A stretch of 64,000 nt of DNA from positions 1 to 64,000 of the forward strand of contig NZ_JARLLG010000009.1 in the NCBI RefSeq assembly GCF_029382255.1, written 5' to 3'. A program made the translations under genes and the position numbers. The stretch is from Isoptericola croceus. Its GTDB lineage: Bacteria; Actinomycetota; Actinomycetes; Actinomycetales; Cellulomonadaceae. Shown piece after piece: positions 37,522 to 47,900 of this stretch. Within the stretch, counting starts at the first letter, position 1, and every line of letters begins with the position of its first letter. Below the pieces are notes generated by a model, which had not been told where the DNA came from, ran no database searches, and was given only the letters and a program-made list of their open reading frames with translations.

Positions 37522-40314
37522 ATGGCGACCCGGACGACCGCCCGGAGGAACACCGGGAACTCGCGAGGTGCGGCACGGTCGGGGCGAGGTGCTTCGGCGT
37601 CCGCGCCCCGTCGCAGCGCGTCCTCGGCCCGGACGGGCACGGCAACGTCTCGGGTGCAGAAGAGCTCTGGACGGGCCGGGTCAGCTGGACGGCGACCGGT
37701 GCGCAAGGGCCCGCCCTGGCCGGTCCGGATGGTGCGCGGTGCCTACCTGGGTGTCGCGCACGGCCTGGGCGCCATGACCCGCACGATCACCAAGGGAGCG
37801 AGAGACCTGGAACCGGAGCACCGCCGAGACGGCGTGGCCTTCTTTCTCATCGCTGTCGCGCTCGTCGTGGCAGCGCGTGAGTGGTGGGGGATCCCTGGGA
37901 CGTTCGGCACCGTCGTGCATGCCGTGGTGGCGGGCACGGTCGGGCTGGCCGGCGTCGCCGTCCCCGTGCTGCTGCTCTGGCTCGGGGTGCGTGTCATGCG
38001 GCACCCGGAGCGTGGCCAGGCGAACTCCCGTGTCGCCATCGGTCTGAGCCTGATCGTCGTCTCCGTCTGCTCGCTGGTGGCGATCGCGGAGGGGACGCCC
38101 TCGCCCCGTGACGGGTTCGCGCTCGTGCAGGACGCCGGTGGCATCATCGGGTACCTCGCCGCGACGCCTGTCGTCATCGGCGTCACCGAGTGGGTGGCGG
38201 TCCCGCTGTTCCTGCTGCTGGGGTTCTTCGGGCTTCTCGTCGTCACGGCCACGCCGGTGCACCGCATCCCTGAACGGGTACGGGGCCTGTACGACCGGTT
38301 GACCGGGAACCACCATGCCGACGACGAGGAGCCGGGCAGCGGTCTGCGGCTCGCGGACGGCGTCTCCGCGCACGACGGGTCGGACGCATCGACGAAGCCC
38401 CGGAAGCGCCGCAAGCGCCGTACCAAGGCCGAGAGGGCGGCGGACGCGGCCGCCGCGGAGCTGGACCAGTACGCCGGCGACGAAGCGTTCGAGAAGGCGG
38501 CCACGCTCGATCCGGTCGGCGAGCCCGAGACGGGCGGACGCCGGAGGGTCGACCGCGCGGCGGCCACCCAGCTCGTCCCCGCGGGGACGAAGCCGGCGCC
38601 GGTCGAGGCCGTCGTGCCGGCCGAAGGTGCGGAGGCGTTCGTGCGCGCCGCACCCGAGCCCTCACCCGCCCCGCCCGGGCGGGCAGAGCAGCCGATGCTC
38701 TCGGGTGACACGGTGTACCTGCTGCCCAGCGAGGAGTCGCTGGTCGAGGGGGCGCCGCACAAGACACGCTCGGCGGTGAACGACCGAGTCGTCGAGTCGC
38801 TGACGAAGGTCTTCGCGGACTTCGGCGTGGACGCCGAGGTCACGAACTTCACCCGTGGCCCGACGGTCACCCGCTACGAGGTCGAGGTCGGGGCGAAGAC
38901 CAAGGTCGAGCGGATCACGTCGCTGTCGAACAACATCGCCTACGCCGTGGCCAGTGCCGACGTCCGGATCCTGTCGCCGATCCCCGGCAAGTCGGCGATC
39001 GGCATCGAGATCCCGAACTCCGACCGCGAGACGGTGGTCCTCGGCGACGTGCTGCGGTCCTCGGCCGCCCGCCGCACGGAGCATCCGATGGTCATGGGTG
39101 TCGGGAAGGACGTCGAGGGTGGCTTCGTCGTCGCCAACCTCGCGAAGATGCCCCACATCCTCGTCGCCGGGGCGACCGGCGCCGGCAAGTCGAGCTTCAT
39201 CAACTCGCTGATCACCTCGATCCTCATGCGGGCGACACCGGAGCAGGTGCGTCTGGTCCTGGTGGACCCCAAGCGGGTCGAGCTGACGATCTACGAGGGG
39301 ATCCCGCACCTCATCACGCCGATCATCACCAACCCCAAGAAGGCGGCGGAGGCGCTCGAGTGGGTCGTCCGGGAGATGGACGCCCGCTACGACGACCTCG
39401 CGGCCTTCGGCTTCAAGCACGTCGACGACTTCAACGCGGGCGTCCGGGCGGGAAAGGTCAAGCCCTTGCCCGGCTCCGAACGGAAGATCGCCCCCTACCC
39501 GTACCTGCTCGTCGTGGTCGACGAGCTGGCGGACCTGATGATGGTCGCGCCGCGCGACGTCGAGGCGTCGATCCAGCGCATCACCCAGCTGGCGCGCGCG
39601 GCGGGGATCCACCTCGTGCTGGCGACGCAGCGTCCGTCGGTGGACGTCGTCACCGGGCTGATCAAGGCCAACGTGCCGTCGCGGCTCGCGTTCGCCACGT
39701 CGTCCCTGGCGGACTCGCGCGTCGTCCTCGACCAGCCCGGCGCCGAGAAGCTCATCGGCCAGGGTGACGCCCTGTTCCTGCCGATGGGCGCGTCCAAGCC
39801 GATGCGTGTGCAGGGCGCGTGGGTCACGGAGTCCGAGGTGCACTCCGTCGTCGAGCACGTGAAGTCTCAGCTCAAGCCGGTCTACCGGCAGGACGTCACG
39901 GCTCCGGCCGCGGCGACGAAGAAGATCGACGAGGACATCGGCGACGACCTCGATCTGCTCCTCCAGGCGGCCGAGCTGGTGGTCTCCACCCAGTTCGGGT
40001 CGACCTCGATGCTGCAGCGCAAGCTGCGGGTCGGCTTCGCGAAGGCGGGGCGTCTGATGGACCTGCTCGAGTCCCGCGAGATCGTCGGGCCTTCGGAGGG
40101 TTCCAAGGCCCGGGAGGTCCTGGTGCAGCCGGACGACCTGCCCTCTGCGCTGGCCCTCATCCGCGGGGAGTCGACACCGGCTGCCGCCTACGACCAGGAG
40201 TCCGACGGCGCCGGGACGGACCGCTACGCGGACGGTACGGACTCGCACCGGCCACCGGTGGCCACCGAGTACCACGACGGGGCGGACACGGACGCCGAGA
40301 GTCCCGTGCGCTGA
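37522..40314 (+). CDS. ftsK: DNA translocase FtsK/SpoIIIE
   Basis: FtsK is the septal motor that pumps chromosome ends through the division septum. The 930-residue protein has a basic N-terminal tail (1-75) and four predicted membrane helices (about 100-250). A charged linker precedes the RecA-like motor, which carries Walker A GATGAGKSS near 551-559 and LLVVVDELADLMM. The gamma winged helix lies at about 810-875 (ELVVSTQFGSTSMLQRKLRVG) and reads KOPS-type sites in other bacteria. The ATG at 37522 lies just after a -10 box. Confidence 0.96.
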   Translation: MATRTTARRNTGNSRGAARSGRGASASAPRRSASSARTGTATSRVQKSSGRAGSAGRRPVRKGPPWPVRMVRGAYLGVAHGLGAMTRTITKGARDLEPEHRRDGVAFFLIAVALVVAAREWWGIPGTFGTVVHAVVAGTVGLAGVAVPVLLLWLGVRVMRHPERGQANSRVAIGLSLIVVSVCSLVAIAEGTPSPRDGFALVQDAGGIIGYLAATPVVIGVTEWVAVPLFLLLGFFGLLVVTATPVHRIPERVRGLYDRLTGNHHADDEEPGSGLRLADGVSAHDGSDASTKPRKRRKRRTKAERAADAAAAELDQYAGDEAFEKAATLDPVGEPETGGRRRVDRAAATQLVPAGTKPAPVEAVVPAEGAEAFVRAAPEPSPAPPGRAEQPMLSGDTVYLLPSEESLVEGAPHKTRSAVNDRVVESLTKVFADFGVDAEVTNFTRGPTVTRYEVEVGAKTKVERITSLSNNIAYAVASADVRILSPIPGKSAIGIEIPNSDRETVVLGDVLRSSAARRTEHPMVMGVGKDVEGGFVVANLAKMPHILVAGATGAGKSSFINSLITSILMRATPEQVRLVLVDPKRVELTIYEGIPHLITPIITNPKKAAEALEWVVREMDARYDDLAAFGFKHVDDFNAGVRAGKVKPLPGSERKIAPYPYLLVVVDELADLMMVAPRDVEASIQRITQLARAAGIHLVLATQRPSVDVVTGLIKANVPSRLAFATSSLADSRVVLDQPGAEKLIGQGDALFLPMGASKPMRVQGAWVTESEVHSVVEHVKSQLKPVYRQDVTAPAAATKKIDEDIGDDLDLLLQAAELVVSTQFGSTSMLQRKLRVGFAKAGRLMDLLESREIVGPSEGSKAREVLVQPDDLPSALALIRGESTPAAAYDQESDGAGTDRYADGTDSHRPPVATEYHDGADTDAESPVR

Positions 40315-40315
40315 C

Positions 40316-40336
40316 GCCACCCTGGGGCCAGGTGGC
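40316..40336. terminator. Hairpin between ftsK and the CapA gene
   Basis: GCCACC and GGTGGC pair in the 23-base spacer separating convergent genes, around a nine-base loop that could pair further. It is a likely bidirectional terminator. Confidence 0.45.
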
Positions 40337-40337
40337 C

Positions 40338-41615
40338 TCAGCCGTCCTCCGTGGTGCCTTCACGAGGCAGGACCACCGGCTCGGGGCCGGTGGCCTCGGG
40401 TGGGCCGGTCCGCTCGGGAGCCGCGTCGCTGACCGCGTCGGCGACACGGTCCTGGCGGGCGGCCAGCTCGGCAGCGGAGAGGTTCGTCGCCCCGGGGTCG
40501 TCGAGCACGTCGGGCAGCGCGTGCACCCGGTGCCCGGCGGAGATGTCCACGGTCGTGCCGGTCCACCCGACGTCGCTCACCAGGGTCGGGCCGGTGGGCC
40601 CTGCCTGGGTGAAGTCCGCGGACAGGAGCACCCCGTTGCTGGTCCGGGCGTCACAGCACGCAGCGCTCTGGTTCGACAACAGGTTGCCCAGGCCGTAGGC
40701 GACCCACATCCCCGCGCCGTCGGGTCCGCCGTCGACCCGGGAGAGGCGTTGTGGCACGTGGGCGTGGTGGCCGATCACGAGGTCCACGACTCCGGACGCC
40801 CCGAGCGCGGCGGCGACGTCGACCTGCTGGTCGGTGAGGTTCTCGGTGTACTCGACACCGGCGTGCAGGCTGACCAGCACGACGTCGGCACCGTCGTCGC
40901 GTGCGCGCTCCGCGTCGGCGACCAGCCTGTCCGTGTCGATGAGGTCAACGGCCCACGGTGCCTCCGGCGGCATCGGCAGCCCGTTCAGGCCGTAGGTCGC
41001 GGACAGGTGTGCGACGGTCAGGGTGCGTCCGGACCGCTCGAGCTCGTACAGCTGTGCGGCGAGCTGCTCGGCCTCCGAGCGAGCGGTGCCCACGTGGCCC
41101 AGGCCTGCGTCGTCGAACGCGTCGAGAGTCGCGACCACTCCGGCGTACCCGCGGTCGACGGCGTGGTTGGAGGCCGTGGAGCAGCCGTCCCAACCCTGGG
41201 TGGCGACGGCCTCGACGAGCTCGGCGGGCGCGGCGAAAAGGGGATAGCCGCTAGGTGCCGTCCCCGGCGGAGCGACGGGTACCTCCATGTGGCACAACGC
41301 CAGGTCCGCACCGTCGACCCACGGATCGAGGCCGGCCAGCAGGGACGCGAAGTCCTTGCCGCCGTCGGCGGAGCGCACCACCGGTGCGTGCGGGAGCAGG
41401 TCCCCGGCCGCCAGCACCGTGAACGTCGCCGACGGCGCAGGCTCGGGCGGGGAGACCTTCGCGACGGTCGGCTCCGGCGACGCCGTGACGGTCGACGCCG
41501 GGCCGGGTGGGTCGTCGGTGAGCGCCTGGCACGCCGTGACGGCCCCCAGCACGGCCGCCGCGACCGCGACACCCAGGGAGCGGGCCGTTGAGCGCGGCTT
41601 CGGGGTGTGCTGCAC
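40338..41615 (-). CDS. CapA/PgsA-family lipoprotein phosphoesterase
   Basis: This is a probable secreted 425-residue lipoprotein. A basic start (HTPKPRSTAR) precedes a hydrophobic helix ending in TAC, a lipobox cysteine near residue 29. The mature part has the CapA (poly-gamma-glutamate capsule, calcineurin-like phosphoesterase) motifs AAGDLLPH near 70, ASNHAVDRG, and IGHHAHVPQ near 285. A capsule or cell-wall-polymer role is inferred by family only. No capsule ligase genes are nearby. GTG 41615 is seven bases after the minus-strand -10 box TAGTCT. Confidence 0.85.
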   Translation of the reverse strand: MQHTPKPRSTARSLGVAVAAAVLGAVTACQALTDDPPGPASTVTASPEPTVAKVSPPEPAPSATFTVLAAGDLLPHAPVVRSADGGKDFASLLAGLDPWVDGADLALCHMEVPVAPPGTAPSGYPLFAAPAELVEAVATQGWDGCSTASNHAVDRGYAGVVATLDAFDDAGLGHVGTARSEAEQLAAQLYELERSGRTLTVAHLSATYGLNGLPMPPEAPWAVDLIDTDRLVADAERARDDGADVVLVSLHAGVEYTENLTDQQVDVAAALGASGVVDLVIGHHAHVPQRLSRVDGGPDGAGMWVAYGLGNLLSNQSAACCDARTSNGVLLSADFTQAGPTGPTLVSDVGWTGTTVDISAGHRVHALPDVLDDPGATNLSAAELAARQDRVADAVSDAAPERTGPPEATGPEPVVLPREGTTEDG

Positions 41616-41622
41616 CCGTTCG

Positions 41623-41628
41623 AGACTA
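41623..41628 (-). promoter_or_regulatory. -10 box of the CapA gene
   Basis: Read on the minus strand this is TAGTCT, seven bases before the GTG at 41615. It implies leaderless transcription. Confidence 0.5.
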
Positions 41629-41686
41629 CCGGGCCGAGACCGGGCACCGGCAGGTAGGCCGGGCGTCGAGGCCCCCGTGGCCCCAG

Positions 41687-41692
41687 TAGGCT
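41687..41692 (+). promoter_or_regulatory. -10 box of pgsA
   Basis: TAGGCT ends six bases before the pgsA ATG, a leaderless arrangement. Confidence 0.55.
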
Positions 41693-41698
41693 GGACGG

Positions 41699-42292
41699 AT
41701 GACCGACGCCACACCCTCACCGTGGAACATCGCGAACTTCGTGACCATGGTGCGCATCGCTCTCGTCCCGGTCTTCGCGTGGGCGCTGCTCGTGGACGAC
41801 GGCCAGTCCGTGGTCTGGCGTCTCGTGGCGACCGGGATCTTCGCGGCGGCGGCGCTGAGCGACAAGATCGACGGGCACCTCGCCCGGTCGCGGGGCCTGG
41901 TCACCGATCTGGGCAAGATCCTCGACCCGATCGCGGACAAGGCGCTCGTGGGCGCGGCCCTCGTCCTGCTGTGGTGGCCGCTGGGCGAGCTGCCGTGGTG
42001 GGTGCCGGCCGTCATCCTCGTGCGGGAGCTGGGCATCACGGTGATGCGGATGGGCATGCTGCGATACGCGGTGATGCCGGCGTCGCGGGGCGGTCAGATC
42101 AAGACGGTGCTGCAGATCGCGGCGATCCTGCTCTTCCTCCTGCCGCTGGCGCACCTGCCCCCAGCCGTCCTCGTCCTTGCGTGGGTGGCCATGGGTGCTG
42201 CGATGGCCGTCACGGTCGTCACGGGCGTCGACTACCTCGTCCAGGGCTGGCGCATCCGCCGTGACGGGCAGCGGTCGGGGGCTCGCGGGTGA
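41699..42292 (+). CDS. pgsA: CDP-alcohol phosphatidyltransferase (phosphatidylglycerophosphate synthase type)
   Basis: This membrane enzyme transfers a phosphatidyl group from CDP-diacylglycerol to glycerol 3-phosphate. The 197-residue protein has four or more hydrophobic segments and the signature DKIDGHLARSRGLVTDLGKILDPIADK near 57-83, matching D-G-x2-A-R-x8-G-x3-D-x3-D. The precise acceptor is inferred; Mycobacterium tuberculosis pgsA3 (Rv2746c) occupies the same place, next to clgR. The GTG of cinA overlaps its stop. Confidence 0.9.
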   Translation: MTDATPSPWNIANFVTMVRIALVPVFAWALLVDDGQSVVWRLVATGIFAAAALSDKIDGHLARSRGLVTDLGKILDPIADKALVGAALVLLWWPLGELPWWVPAVILVRELGITVMRMGMLRYAVMPASRGGQIKTVLQIAAILLFLLPLAHLPPAVLVLAWVAMGAAMAVTVVTGVDYLVQGWRIRRDGQRSGARG

Positions 42293-42753
42293 GCGCGCGG
42301 ACGTTGCTCGGGCTGGCTGCGGACCGAGGCTGGACGGTGGGGACCGCGGAGTCACTGACCGGAGGGCTCGTCACGGCCGCGCTGGTCGAGGTGCCGGGCG
42401 CGTCGTCGGTGGTCCGTGGTGGCGTGGTGGCCTACGCGACCGAGCTGAAGGGCGCGCTCCTCGGCGTCGACGCCGACCTGCTCGCCGAGCGGGGCGCCGT
42501 CGACCCGGACGTCGCCCGGGAGATGGCCGCGGGTGTGCGGCGGACGGTCGGGGCGGACGTCGGCCTTGCCACGACCGGCGTGGCCGGGCCCGAGCCGCAG
42601 GACGGCCGGCCGCCGGGACTGGTCTACGTGGCGGTGTCCACCCCCGCGACGACGCAGGTGCGACGGCTCGACGTCGACGGCGACCGCGCAGCCGTCCGGG
42701 CCGGCGCCGTCGGCGCGGTCCTGATGCTCGCCGTGGAGCTGCTCGAGTGGTGA
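42289..42753 (+). CDS. CinA-type nicotinamide-nucleotide amidase
   Basis: This is a 154-residue stand-alone C-terminal CinA domain (PncC family) that deamidates nicotinamide mononucleotide, a pyridine-nucleotide salvage step. It has ESLTGGLVTAALVEVPGASSVVRGG near 21-45 and TTGVAGPEPQDGRPPGLVYVAV. The GTG start overlaps the pgsA stop, so the two are probably co-translated. The N-terminal MoeA-like domain of full-length CinA is absent. Confidence 0.9.
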   Translation: MSARTLLGLAADRGWTVGTAESLTGGLVTAALVEVPGASSVVRGGVVAYATELKGALLGVDADLLAERGAVDPDVAREMAAGVRRTVGADVGLATTGVAGPEPQDGRPPGLVYVAVSTPATTQVRRLDVDGDRAAVRAGAVGAVLMLAVELLEW

Positions 42754-42903
42754 AGGATCCGTGCTGGTCGGGCGACGATCCGGCACCTGGTGGTCGGCCG
42801 GGAACACCGGCGACCGGTCGGGCGTTGGGCAGGTGTGATCGCAGACAGGCCACGAACTCGTATCGATGCGCGTCCCGGTCGACGCGCCCTTCACGGCACG
42901 GGG

Positions 42904-42909
42904 TACGGT
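42904..42909 (+). promoter_or_regulatory. -10 box of the clgR-like gene
   Basis: TACGGT lies 48 bases before the ATG, placing the transcription start about at the 5' base of the hairpin at 42913. Confidence 0.4.
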
Positions 42910-42912
42910 AGT

Positions 42913-42935
42913 GCCACCCCTCGATACGGGGTGGC
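42913..42935 (+). promoter_or_regulatory. 5'-leader hairpin of the clgR-like gene
   Basis: GCCACCCC (42913-42920) pairs with GGGGTGGC (42928-42935) around a seven-base loop. It lies just downstream of a -10 box and before the purine-rich AAGGAAGGGGG ribosome-binding region, so it may affect mRNA stability or translation. Confidence 0.45.
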
Positions 42936-42957
42936 GGAAGAAGGAAGGGGGCGCGAC

Positions 42958-43287
42958 ATGATCGTCCTACGACGAGAGATCGGTGACGTGCTGCGCGACG
43001 CGCGGCAGCGTCAGGGGCGCACCCTGCGCGAGGTGTCTTCGGCTGCACGGGTCTCGCTGGGATACCTCAGCGAGGTCGAGCGCGGTCAGAAGGAAGCCTC
43101 CTCGGAGCTGCTCGCCTCGATCTGCGAGGCGCTCGACGTACCGCTGTCGCTGGTGCTGCGTGAAGTGAGCGACAAGATCGCCGTCGCCGAGGGGCTGCAC
43201 GTGCCGGACACGATCCCGGCCGACGTGCTCGCCGGGATGTACTCCCGTGCCGCTGCGTCCCGCGAGGACCTGACGCCGGTCGGCTGA
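42958..43287 (+). CDS. Helix-turn-helix regulator, ClgR-like
   Basis: This is a 109-residue XRE-type regulator. The DNA-binding region is residues 8-62, with [33 protein letters not shown]. It resembles ClgR, the actinobacterial activator of Clp proteases and other stress genes; in Mycobacterium tuberculosis clgR (Rv2745c) lies next to pgsA3. The identification rests on sequence resemblance and position. ATG 42958 has a purine-rich leader (AAGGAAGGGGG) upstream. Confidence 0.8.
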   Translation: MIVLRREIGDVLRDARQRQGRTLREVSSAARVSLGYLSEVERGQKEASSELLASICEALDVPLSLVLREVSDKIAVAEGLHVPDTIPADVLAGMYSRAAASREDLTPVG

Positions 43288-43308
43288 GCCGCAGGCGGAG
43301 GGGCCGGC

Positions 43309-44118
43309 TCAGCCGACCGAGTCCGTCCTGTGCGTGGCCTGGCACGTCGGGCACCAGAACACCGGCCGTTCGTACGGCGGTTCGTTCGCCTGCCCGACCG
43401 CGATCGGTGTGCGGCACCGGCGGCACGGCCGGCCGAGCTGGCCGTGCACCGCTCGCGGCACGTGCTGCAGCCCTCGGGCTCGACCCACGTCGACGCTGCG
43501 TCCCATGAGGCGGCGTGCCGTCGACAGCAACCGGCGCAGTGCCGCGTCGTCGAGAGTGCCCGTCGGGGTCCAGGGGTGGACCGCGAGGGCGTGCAGCGTC
43601 TCGGCCATCCAGATCGTCCCGAGGCCCGCGACGACCCGCTGGTCGAGCAGCACGTCGCACAACGGTCGGTGGCCCTGCTCGCCGAGCCGGCGCACCCCCT
43701 CGTCGATGCCGTCGCCCGGGAAGTCGTCGCCCAGGACATCTGGGCCCAGGTGGCCGAGGAGGTGCGCCTCGTCGTGCGTGCGGCCAAGGTCCAGCATCCC
43801 GAGGCGCCATCCCACGGCCGTCCAGCGTGCCGTCGCGAGGACAGCACGCACTTCGGGCCGGTGGGCGGCGGCAGCGCGGTCACCCGTCCGTTCGACCCGC
43901 CACGAGCCGTCCATGCGTAGGTGCGTGTGCAGCGTCCTGCCGTCGTCGAACCGTGTCAGCAGGTGTTTGCCGTAGGCGACGCACGAGACCACGGTGCGTC
44001 CGGTCAGGTCCGCGCCGGCCGCACTGGGCCAGCGCAGCTCTGCGCGGACCAGCGGAGCACCGCGCAGCGCCTGTTCGAGCCGTTCGGCGGTGAGCCGCAG
44101 CACGTCGCCCTCGGGCAC
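43309..44118 (-). CDS. nei: Endonuclease VIII-type DNA glycosylase
   Basis: This is a 269-residue Nei-family bifunctional glycosylase/AP lyase for oxidised pyrimidines. The N-terminus MPEGD gives Pro2-Glu3, and the lysine near 51 lies in the context YGKHLL. The helix-two-turn-helix has the segment DQRVVAGLGTIWMAE. A zinc finger at the C-terminus (CRRC, then CPTC) keeps an arginine at the expected place (ERPVFWC). In Mycobacterium tuberculosis nei2 (Rv3297) is next to lhr (Rv3296); here a DUF998 gene separates them. The gene is convergent with clgR. Confidence 0.92.
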   Translation of the reverse strand: MPEGDVLRLTAERLEQALRGAPLVRAELRWPSAAGADLTGRTVVSCVAYGKHLLTRFDDGRTLHTHLRMDGSWRVERTGDRAAAAHRPEVRAVLATARWTAVGWRLGMLDLGRTHDEAHLLGHLGPDVLGDDFPGDGIDEGVRRLGEQGHRPLCDVLLDQRVVAGLGTIWMAETLHALAVHPWTPTGTLDDAALRRLLSTARRLMGRSVDVGRARGLQHVPRAVHGQLGRPCRRCRTPIAVGQANEPPYERPVFWCPTCQATHRTDSVG

Positions 44119-44233
44119 AGGAGGTCTCCGTTCGTCGATCCTGGTCCGATCAGGGTCCCACGAGGACGGATCAGGGACCGCCCAGGGCGATACCTGATGG
44201 ATTCATGCCGACTTTTCGGACATCCTTGGAGCC

Positions 44234-44953
44234 ATGCCTCACACTGCTGGACAACTGCGCGCTGACCAGGCCAGACGCGACAGCGTGCGAACCGTGGGCT
44301 GGTCGGGTGCGTTGGCGCTCGCCGCGATGGTCGCGGCGCACGTGCTGGGCGCCGCCGTCGTGGACCCCGTGCTCGATCCCGTGAGCTTCTATGCCTTCGT
44401 TCCGGGCGGTGGCGAGGCAATCCTGCTCGGCGGCACGGTCCTGGCCGTCGTCGGCATGGTCCTCGTGGCGCGGGCGTACCGGACCGGGCTGGCGGCCGGC
44501 CCGCTCCCCGGGGTCGCGATGATCGTGTTCGCGGTGGCGATGGTGCTGGTGGGGGTCTTTCCCACCGACCCGCCCGGGGTGGCGACGACCCTCTCCGCGG
44601 CCGTGCACCGCACGAGTGCGGCGGCGGCGTTCGTGGTGCTGCCCGTGGTGGGTCATTGCGTAGCGCGGCGGGTCACGGTGCCCCGATCCGCGTCGCCCCG
44701 CCGGTTGCAGCGGGCGACGGTGTCGTTGGCAGTGCTCGTGATGGCCTTCCTGGCAGTTCATCTGCCGCTCGCCGCTGTCGGGTCGGGCATCGCCGCCTTC
44801 GGGCTGCTCGAGCGCATCGGGTTCGTCCTCATGATCGGGTACCTGCTCCTGCTGGCCGACACGATCGACCGCGAGGCGCCGGGCACGACGTCCTCGTCCG
44901 GTTCGATCGAGCTGGCTGTCAGCGAGCCGCGACCCGTAGACCTTGCGGCGTGA
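44234..44953 (+). CDS. DUF998 membrane protein
   Basis: This is a 239-residue protein with six predicted membrane helices. It fits the DUF998 pattern, with DPVLDPVSFYAF near 46-57 and VGVFPTDPPG near 110-120 in loops. DUF998 has no settled function. The last 25 residues are hydrophilic and probably cytoplasmic. The ATG at 44234 has CTTGGAGCC upstream, with GGAG six bases away. The gene lies between divergent nei and convergent lhr, overlapping the lhr 3' end by 35 bases. Confidence 0.75.
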   Translation: MPHTAGQLRADQARRDSVRTVGWSGALALAAMVAAHVLGAAVVDPVLDPVSFYAFVPGGGEAILLGGTVLAVVGMVLVARAYRTGLAAGPLPGVAMIVFAVAMVLVGVFPTDPPGVATTLSAAVHRTSAAAAFVVLPVVGHCVARRVTVPRSASPRRLQRATVSLAVLVMAFLAVHLPLAAVGSGIAAFGLLERIGFVLMIGYLLLLADTIDREAPGTTSSSGSIELAVSEPRPVDLAA

Positions 44954-47900
44954 TGCCGAATCCCTGATCCAGCAGGGCCGCGACGACCGGTCCACGCTCT
45001 CGTGCTGCCGTCAGTGCGGGTGCCCCGTCGACGCGCTGCACCAGCACCTTGCCCAGTCGCCCCGCGCGAGCGGCGTCGGCGAGCTGTGCCGCCGCGGGCG
45101 CGAGCTCGGCCGGATCGTCGGTGAACGACAGCAGGGTCCGGCCACCACGTTCGACGTAGAGCGTGAGGGAACCGGCGGTCAACACGACGACGGATCCTGC
45201 CTTGCGCCCCGGTCGGTGCACGGGCGCGTCGCCCGACCCGCGCGAGGGCCGTGGCCAGGCCAGGGCGGCACCGTAGGGGTTGGCGGGGTCGGTGGCCGCG
45301 AGCAGCACGGCGGAGCGGGGCGCATCCGGGTCGGCGCGCAGCCGGTCCCGCTCGGCGGCGTCGACCCGCAGCTGGTCCACGGCTCCGGGCAGGGCGAACT
45401 GGGAACCACCGAGACGTTCGACGAAGTAGCCGCGGCGGACGGCTCCGCGCTCCTCGAGCCCGGACAGGACCCGGTAGACGTCGCGGAAGCGCCCGGCGAC
45501 ACCCTCGGAGGGGGCGACGGCGCGAGTGAGCACGCCGTGCCGGTCCAGCAGCACCTGGGTCAGTGCGTGCGTGCGCAGCGTGGGGTCCGCCTCGCGGACG
45601 GGCAGGGCGGACCACCGTCCGCCACCACCGCGCGGAGCCGCAGGTCGGGACAGAGCGAACCGCGACCGGCGGACGGGCCGTGCGCGCGCCGGGCTCCGCG
45701 GCGCGCGATGCGCTCCGCCGCCCGCACCGACCCGTTCGCGGAGCACGGCGAGCCCGTCGTTGGTGACGTGGCCTGCCCACACCAGGTCCCAGAGGGTCTC
45801 GAGGGTGTCGTGGGGTGAGGCGTCGGCGAGCTCGGCCAACCTGGGCAGGAAGTATCCGCCGGAGCCGGAGAGCAGGTCCAGCACGACGCGGTGCAGGTCC
45901 GAGTCGAGCGGGCCGTCCGGCGTGAGCTCGGACGGCGTGGCGAGCGTGAGCGGCGCGTCGTCGGACAGGTGCAGGCTCACCAGCCCGTCACCGCCGCCAC
46001 CACCGGTGAGCGACCCGTGCCCGGCCCAGAGGACCTCGCCCGTGGTCGTCAGGTCGTCGAGCAGCGCGGGGGAGTAGTCCGCCACGCGCGCGGGCAGCAC
46101 GAGCGTCTCCAGGGCGGAGGCCGGCACGGCGGACCCGGCCAGCTGCTCGACGGCTCGGAGCACGCCGTCGGTGCCGCGCAGGGAGGCCGAGGTGATGCCC
46201 TGCCAGCGGGGCAGGAACACGCCGAGCGACTCCGGCTCGACCGGTTCGACCTCCGCTCGCAACGTGGCGAGGGAGCGACGGCGCAGGGTGCGCAGGACCC
46301 GCGGGTCGCAGAGGTCGTCCCCGGTGCCGCCGAGCACCTCGGGCCTCAGGGCGCCACGCACCAGCAGGCCGTCGGCCTCGAAGCGCGAGAGGACCACGGC
46401 CACGACCGCGACGCCGAGGCCGAACCGGCGTGCGACGTCGGCGGCGGAGAACGGGCCGTGCGTCCGTGCGTGCCGGCGGACGAGATCGCCCAGCGGGTCG
46501 GGGACGGGGGTGGTGTGCGCGTCGGCCAGCCCGGTGGGCAGGGCGGCACCGAGGGCGTCGCGCAGACGTGCCGCGTCCTCGACCACGGCCCACTGCTCGC
46601 TCCCGGCGACCCGCACGCGCCAGACCCGTCGCGTCCGTTCCAGCTCGTCGAGCCACCCCTCGACATCGTCGCGTGCGTCCTCGCGGGTACGGGCGCGCAG
46701 CGCCGCGACCGGGTGCGGGCCGGTCCGCCGCAGCAGGTCCCACACCCCCTCGGCATCCTTGGCCTGCCGTTCGGGTGCCAGACCCTGCAGCTCGGCCTCG
46801 GTGCGTTCGACCGCGGCCGGGTCGAGGAGGTCGGCGAGGTCGGTAGCCCCCTGCTCGCCGAGCAGCTCGGCGAGGAGCGCGGGGTCGAGGGAGAGCGCCG
46901 CCGCGCGTCGTTCCGCGAGGGGGGCGTCGCCGTCGTACAGGAACTGTGCCGTGTAGCCGAACAGCAAGGAGCGGGCGAAGGGCGACGGTTCCGGCGTGGT
47001 CACCTCGACGAGGCGGACCCGCCCGGCGGCCAGGTCGGCCATGAGGATGCGCAGGGCCGCGACGTCGAAGTCGTCCTGGAGGCACTCGCGGGCCGCCTCG
47101 AGCATGATCGGGAAGTCGGGGTGCGCGGACGCCACCTGGAGGAGCTGGGCGGCACGCTGGCGCTGCTGCCACAGGGGCGACCGCCGGTCGGGGCGACGGC
47201 GGGGCAGCAGCAGGGCGCGGGCGGCCGCCTCGCGGAACCGGGCCGCGAAGAGGACCGAGGAGCCGAGCTCGGTGCGCACGGTGTCGGTGACCTCGTCAGG
47301 CTCGAGGAGCAGGTCCTCGGTCGTGACGACGGGCTCGGCGCCTGGCGCCCCGGCGTCGTCGAGGTCCCAGGGCGAGTCGCCCGGCAGTCGCAGCACGATG
47401 CCGTCGTCACCGGGCATCGCCGAGACGTCGGCGCCGAGACGTTCGCGCAGCCGGGCCGCCACGGCCAGGGCCCACGGGGCGTGCACGCGCGCGCCCAGCG
47501 GCGAGTGGATGACCACCCGCCAGTCGCCGAGCTCGTCTCGGAAGCGTTCGACGACGACGGTCCGGTCGTCCGGCAGCCGGCCGGTGGCGGTGCGCTGTTC
47601 GGTCAGGTAGCCGGCGACGTTGTCCGCGGCCCACGCGTCCAGCCCGGCGGTCCGCAGGAGGGCACGACCTGCCTGCGGGTCCGCGACCAGGGCGCTGTCC
47701 GCCTCGCGGACGAACGCCCCGACGGCGCGGCCGAGCGGCGCCGGACGTCCGGGGGCGTCGCCCTTCCAGAACGGCAGCCTGCCGGGCAGCCCGGGGGCAG
47801 GCGTGACGACCACCCGGTCGGGGGTGATGTCCGCGATGCGCCAGGTCGAGGAACCCAGGGTGAACGTGTCACCGACCCGGGACTCGTAGACCATCTCCTC

